Below the pieces are notes generated by a model that saw only the letters and a list, made by a program, of their open reading frames with translations, was not told where the DNA came from and ran no database searches. Positions 15,781-18,765 of a stretch of DNA of 18,765 bases are shown piece by piece (within the stretch, counting starts at the first letter, position 1; each line of letters opens with the position of its first letter). This DNA is from QHXM01 sp032160165. GTDB taxonomy: Bacteria; Acidobacteriota; Blastocatellia; Pyrinomonadales; Pyrinomonadaceae. The stretch covers positions 1 to 18,765 of the forward strand of contig JAVHWA010000049.1 of NCBI GenBank assembly GCA_032160165.1. The letters are read 5' to 3'. The position numbers were made by a program, and so were the translations under genes.

Positions 15781-15832
15781 AATGAGGTCATTGGGTCATT
15801 GGAGTAACGGTCCAATGGTCCAATGCCTCATT
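15781..15832. repeat. Imperfect CATTGG-type palindrome
   Basis: Left arm 15781-15803 and right arm 15811-15832 pair along 22 positions with two mismatches and one bulged base, around a 7-nt loop. Inside each arm the word CATTGG (or CCAATG) occurs twice. It starts 46 nt after the stop of the upstream gene and may act as a terminator or be a dispersed intergenic element. Confidence 0.7.
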
Positions 15833-15950
15833 CATTTTCCTACCTTCGTCCCGTAGTCGAGCGACGCATACCAATCCCTATCCGACTGTCCCATCGGAGA
15901 AGCGTCCCCCGCCCGAAACATTAGCTCCTCGACCTGCGTACTACCAGCTA

Positions 15951-16922
15951 ATGAAAGCAATCGTCTATCACGAATACGGTGGTCCTGACGTGCTTAAGTG
16001 CGAAGAGATCGAAAAGCCCGTTCCCAAAGACAATGAACTCTTGATTAGAGTGCGCGCGGCTTCAGTCAATCCACTTGATTGGCGTTTGATGAAAGGCAAG
16101 CCTCTCGCAATGCGCCCAATCGCCAAGCTACTCAAACTAGGGGGCGGCCGACCCGGTGTCGATGTAGCCGGCGAGGTTGAAGCGGTAGGGAAGAACGTCA
16201 CCCACTTCAAACCGGGGGACGCTGTGTTCGGCGGCGCCCGTGGCGCTTTCGCAGAGTATGTGTGCGCGGGCGAGAACAAAGTTGTGACGAAGCCCGACAA
16301 CGTCACCTTCGAGCAGGCCGCTTCCATAAACGTCGCGGGCTTAACCGCGCTGCAGGGCCTTCGCGACAAGGGAAAGATTAAGCCGGGCAGCAAGGTCCTG
16401 GTAAACGGCGCCGCGGGAGGCGTCGGCAACTTCGCGGTGCAGATCGCCAAGTCGTTTGGCGCGCACGTGACCGGTGTATGCAGCACCAGAAATATAGAGA
16501 CGGTCAGATCAATCGGCGCGGATGAAGTGATTGATTACACCCAGCAGGATTTCACTACCGGCGAGGGGCGGTACGATTTGATTCTCGACTGCGCCGGCAA
16601 CCACTCGTTTACAGAGTGCCGGCGCGTCCTAAATCCTGAAGGAAGATACGTTGGGATCGGAGCGCCACACGACGCCTCGATGACAGGGATTATGGCTGGG
16701 ATGATCAAGTCGCTCTTATTGTCGGCCGTCGGCCGTCAAAAGGCTGTCCCGTTCATTGCGAAAGCCAGCCAGGACGATCTGGCGCTGTTGGGCGAAATGA
16801 TCGCAACCGGCAAACTGAAACCGGTCATCGAAAGCCGCTACCCTTTGAGCGAAGGCCGCGATGCTGTTCGTGAGCTGCAAGAGGGACATGCAAGAGGAAA
16901 AGTCATAATATTTGTTCATTGA
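15951..16922 (+). CDS. NAD(P)-dependent MDR-family oxidoreductase (quinone reductase/alcohol dehydrogenase-like)
   Basis: 323 residues, cytoplasmic. Medium-chain dehydrogenase/reductase of the zinc-free quinone-oxidoreductase branch. The GroES-like N-terminal domain (about 1-120) has YHEYGGPDVLKCEEI, VRAASVNPLDWR, GVDVAGEVEAVG and KPGDAVFG. The Rossmann domain carries the nucleotide motif GAAGGVG (153-159), which favours NADPH, then FGAHVTGVCSTRN and DEVIDYTQQDF. The conserved Cys/His ligands of zinc alcohol dehydrogenases are missing, consistent with a zinc-independent enzyme that would reduce quinones or activated C=C or C=O groups. ATG 15951 has no clear Shine-Dalgarno sequence. It runs into a convergent gene, its stop codon lying inside a perfect palindrome. 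The substrate is unknown; the family is certain. Confidence 0.92.
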   Translation: MKAIVYHEYGGPDVLKCEEIEKPVPKDNELLIRVRAASVNPLDWRLMKGKPLAMRPIAKLLKLGGGRPGVDVAGEVEAVGKNVTHFKPGDAVFGGARGAFAEYVCAGENKVVTKPDNVTFEQAASINVAGLTALQGLRDKGKIKPGSKVLVNGAAGGVGNFAVQIAKSFGAHVTGVCSTRNIETVRSIGADEVIDYTQQDFTTGEGRYDLILDCAGNHSFTECRRVLNPEGRYVGIGAPHDASMTGIMAGMIKSLLLSAVGRQKAVPFIAKASQDDLALLGEMIATGKLKPVIESRYPLSEGRDAVRELQEGHARGKVIIFVH

Positions 16923-16951
16923 GCCATTGATTCAATAACTCAATGGCTCAA
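16919..16951. terminator. Perfect palindrome between convergent genes, likely bidirectional terminator
   Basis: TTGAGCCATTGA (16919-16930) and TCAATGGCTCAA (16940-16951) are perfect 12-bp arms with a 9-nt loop. The left arm overlaps the oxidoreductase stop codon (16920-16922), and the right arm is 14 nt from the stop of the opposing gene. No strong T-run follows on either side. Confidence 0.6.
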
Positions 16952-16965
16952 TCCCCCAAACCCCG

Positions 16966-17430
16966 CTACTCTTTGTCGTATACCGCCGTGCTGCTGAGTT
17001 TCTTGCCGTTGGGAAGGACGGCAGTCGCGGCCACGGTGCGGGTTCGACCGTCTCTCGAGACGATGATTCGACCGATGATTGTCATCTTGCGATCCTTCAC
17101 TCCTTTTAATAACAGGACGCGATCGGTGATTACTCTGTACGAGCGCATGTCTGAAGTTGGGTCGCCGGTTAGGGGGTAAAGCTTACCGTCGAACTTGCCG
17201 GTCCACTCGCTGTGGACGGGATTGCCCGCGCCATCCACACCATCCACCGTAACCTTTACGGCGTGGGGCACACGTTCGTAGACCACGGTTTTGTTCTTAG
17301 TGGCCCCTGGAGGGAACGTTGACTTCGACTCGTTCAGCTTCCAGGTACCAATCTGCGGACTATCGGCTAAGCACACACGCGCGCCGCCAAACAAGACCGC
17401 CAATGTAATCAGGATCACTGTTCGTTTCAT
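16966..17430 (-). CDS. Small exported protein with a GTWKLN motif, function unknown
   Basis: 154 residues. The signal peptide (KRTVILITLAVLFGGARVCL, cleaved near ADS) is followed by a beta-rich mature part: IGTWKLNESKSTF, TVVYERVPHAVKVTVDGVDG, HSEWTGKFDGKLYPLTGDP, SYRVITDRVLLLKG, KMTIIGRIIVSRDGRTRTVA. The GTWKLN..KS opening, followed by alternating strands ending in TATAV-type repeats, is a pattern I associate with small exported, lipocalin-like or barrel-like proteins; no catalytic residues are evident. ATG 17430 has GAGGAGA about 4-5 nt upstream. The alkB-like gene lies upstream on the same strand, but a 22-bp inverted repeat separates them, so co-transcription is doubtful. Confidence 0.78.
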   Translation of the reverse strand: MKRTVILITLAVLFGGARVCLADSPQIGTWKLNESKSTFPPGATKNKTVVYERVPHAVKVTVDGVDGAGNPVHSEWTGKFDGKLYPLTGDPTSDMRSYRVITDRVLLLKGVKDRKMTIIGRIIVSRDGRTRTVAATAVLPNGKKLSSTAVYDKE

Positions 17431-17512
17431 ATATTCTCCTCATTTAGCTGCAGGATGACGAGGACTGATTGGTGCGGGCGGATTCTATTACCGCATACTG
17501 AGATTGGCAACC

Positions 17513-17588
17513 CTGAATCAATTGAGTCGTTGGATGATTGATTCCTTGATTTCAACCTCTCCATAGTCCAACGACTCAATTGATTCAG
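17513..17588. repeat. Perfect 22-bp inverted repeat with 32-nt loop
   Basis: Arms at 17513-17534 and 17567-17588 are perfectly complementary over 22 bp; each contains TCAATTGAGTCGTTGG or its complement. The element begins 7 nt beyond the alkB-like stop codon and ends 82 nt before the next gene start. It shares the CAATTG/CATTG style of the palindromes at 15781 and 16919. It may terminate alkB transcription or be a miniature mobile palindrome. Confidence 0.8.
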
Positions 17589-17595
17589 TGGCCTC

Positions 17596-18276
17596 TCACT
17601 CTTCGCGCATGCTTCGGAAAGTGATTGCATAACGGAGCTCGGCGACTCTGAGGATGCTGTGCTCCCACTCGGACCGCGCAGGTCCAGTCAGGTGATATGC
17701 CGAGCGCGGCTCCGCAACGATGTTGACGCGCTGCCACTTTGCGTTCGTGTTCGTAGAGCCGACCGGGTCGCTACCGGTTCGGGCCTCAATATGACGCGAC
17801 TCGTAATCATTAACCTGATTCGTCGGGAAACGCTTTCGTCGAAAGCGCAGCGTGCACTGCGCGAGCAGCGAAACACCCACGACTTCTCCAAACACAGGCT
17901 TGTCACGGTGCCAGCCTATGCCGGCGCCAGGGCCGTACTCGATGACCAGCACGTGTTGCAGCGACTTCGGTTTCATTCCAGCGAATTTCTCCGCAGCCGC
18001 TCTCAGCGGGAGAAGAAACTCCGGCACATCATCCGCTTTTCGCAGTGTCCCGCGTCCTGAGAACTCATATTGCCAGCCGAACGAGACTACGCGGCGCTTG
18101 CCCTTGAAACCGTGGAAGTCGAACTCCTTAAAAGGTAGCTCACGTACGCGAGCGACGAGCGCGGCCTCTTCAGAAGGACTAATTAACTCTTCGCGATAAC
18201 TCAATCCGCCGGGAAGTTCAAGCGCGTTTTCATGCTTATCGCTCGGACCATTAATGAAAGCCATCTGTTGCATCAT
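17596..18276 (-). CDS. AlkB-like 2-oxoglutarate/Fe(II) dioxygenase with an insertion
   Basis: 226 residues, cytoplasmic. AlkB-family enzymes oxidatively remove alkyl groups from DNA or RNA bases. Core motifs: KGKRRVVSFGWQYEFSG (59-74, nucleotide-recognition lid), then VIEYGPGAGIGWHRDKPVFG with iron ligands His123 and Asp125, then SEWEHSI with His206, then LRYAITFRSM with Arg215 and Arg221 for 2-oxoglutarate. All are intact, so activity is plausible. Between the strand LLAQCTLRFRRK and the strand QRVNIVAEPRSAY lies an extra stretch of about 30 residues (roughly 150-181), polar and rich in Asn, Ser, Thr and Arg, where relatives I know have only a short turn. The start is one of ATG 18276, 18273 or 18264; none has a good ribosome-binding site. 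It is not obviously co-transcribed with its neighbours. Confidence 0.9.
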   Translation of the reverse strand: MMQQMAFINGPSDKHENALELPGGLSYREELISPSEEAALVARVRELPFKEFDFHGFKGKRRVVSFGWQYEFSGRGTLRKADDVPEFLLPLRAAAEKFAGMKPKSLQHVLVIEYGPGAGIGWHRDKPVFGEVVGVSLLAQCTLRFRRKRFPTNQVNDYESRHIEARTGSDPVGSTNTNAKWQRVNIVAEPRSAYHLTGPARSEWEHSILRVAELRYAITFRSMREE

Positions 18277-18383
18277 GATGTGAGAGTTAGAAGATGCGGG
18301 AGGGAGGTCAAAGGATGCGTGGAGCGGAGTTTGTAATTCAATCCTTGATTAATCAGATCGATGAACAGATGAATCCAGTATGA

Positions 18384-18765
18384 TTAGGGGCTTTCTGTTT
18401 CGATGGTTCGATAACTAAATGACGTTTCATTCTGCGCAGCCAGTTGATCAATGATCCCTTCAACCGTCACCGCTGTCCCATTGAACGCTGCCGTTCCACA
18501 AAGCGCGTCGATTGCCAGATCATCCGTTAGATCGTTGATGCTCTCGCCTGCGTGTTGTTGAGCTACCTCTAATTGAACGCCGAGTCGATCATGTCCCCAG
18601 CCGTGAGGAATACTCACTACTCCAGGCATCATTTCTTCCGATATCTCGATCGGCACTTCTACGTTTCCTACTCTTGATCGCACCGAGACGTTCTGACCTG
18701 GCTTCAGGTCGCGATGCGCAGCATCCTGCGGATGCATGAGGATTGTGCATTGAGGTTTGCCCCTC
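18384..18765 (-). CDS. Molybdopterin oxidoreductase, C-terminal part (runs off right edge)
   Basis: The last 126 or so residues of a larger enzyme; the frame is open to the window edge and reads GKPQCTILMHPQDAAHRDLK at the start. This is the molybdopterin-dinucleotide-binding domain at the end of the DMSO-reductase/formate-dehydrogenase superfamily. Its hallmarks are MHPQDAAHRDLKPGQNV, RSRVGNVEVPIEIS, MMPGVVSIPHGWGHDRLG and INDLTDDLAIDALCGTAAFN. The PHGWGH plus N-x-LTD combination binds the cofactor phosphate and pterin. The catalytic and iron-sulfur domains lie outside the window, so substrate and partners cannot be determined. The next gene downstream, alkB-like, starts 108 nt beyond its stop. 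Any Met within this part, such as the ATG at 18735, is internal and not a start. Confidence 0.9.
   Translation of the reverse strand, partial: RGKPQCTILMHPQDAAHRDLKPGQNVSVRSRVGNVEVPIEISEEMMPGVVSIPHGWGHDRLGVQLEVAQQHAGESINDLTDDLAIDALCGTAAFNGTAVTVEGIIDQLAAQNETSFSYRTIETESP

Overview
The window is a stretch of bacterial chromosome, most likely from an acidobacterium (Acidobacteriota, perhaps class Blastocatellia). This is inferred from two Oar-like TonB-dependent receptors with an N-terminal carboxypeptidase-regulatory-like domain and no SusD partner, from the many small exported proteins, and from a GC content that looks only slightly above 50%. No ribosomal or marker gene is present to confirm it.

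Layout: (1) 1-1972, minus: 5' part of a TonB-dependent receptor that runs off the left edge, with a palindrome upstream of its start. (2) 2254-4341, all minus: an exported VOC-fold protein, a small four-helix membrane protein and a lipoprotein. (3) 4495-7530, minus: a complete second TonB-dependent receptor, with a promoter placed so that its mRNA may be leaderless. (4) 7560-8024: the C-terminal remnant of a tyrosine recombinase, then a tRNA-Val(CAC) and its terminator. (5) 8168-8893, minus: a DUF72 protein. (6) 9148-11684, minus: two paralogous exported proteins, each with a cystatin-like N-terminal domain and a second conserved domain, flanking a small NTF2-like exported protein. (7) 12051-13858: a DinB-family protein diverging from a second exported VOC protein, then an exported histidine phosphatase. 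(8) 14021-16922, plus: an exported beta-helix protein, an exported protein of unknown function and an MDR-family oxidoreductase. (9) 16966-18765, minus: a small exported protein, an AlkB-like dioxygenase with an unusual insertion, and the 3' end of a molybdopterin oxidoreductase.

There is no single large operon; most genes have their own ribosome-binding site and sizeable spacers. The common theme is export: about a dozen of the seventeen protein genes carry signal peptides or lipoprotein signals. Several spacers hold long palindromes built from CATTG/CAATG words, the best being a perfect 22-bp inverted repeat after alkB.

The most interesting locus is the cystatin-like pair. One copy keeps the QVVAG inhibitory-loop motif known from cysteine-protease inhibitors. 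The other has lost it while keeping the rest of the protein, and both carry a similar 28-nt block exactly 78 nt upstream of their start codons.
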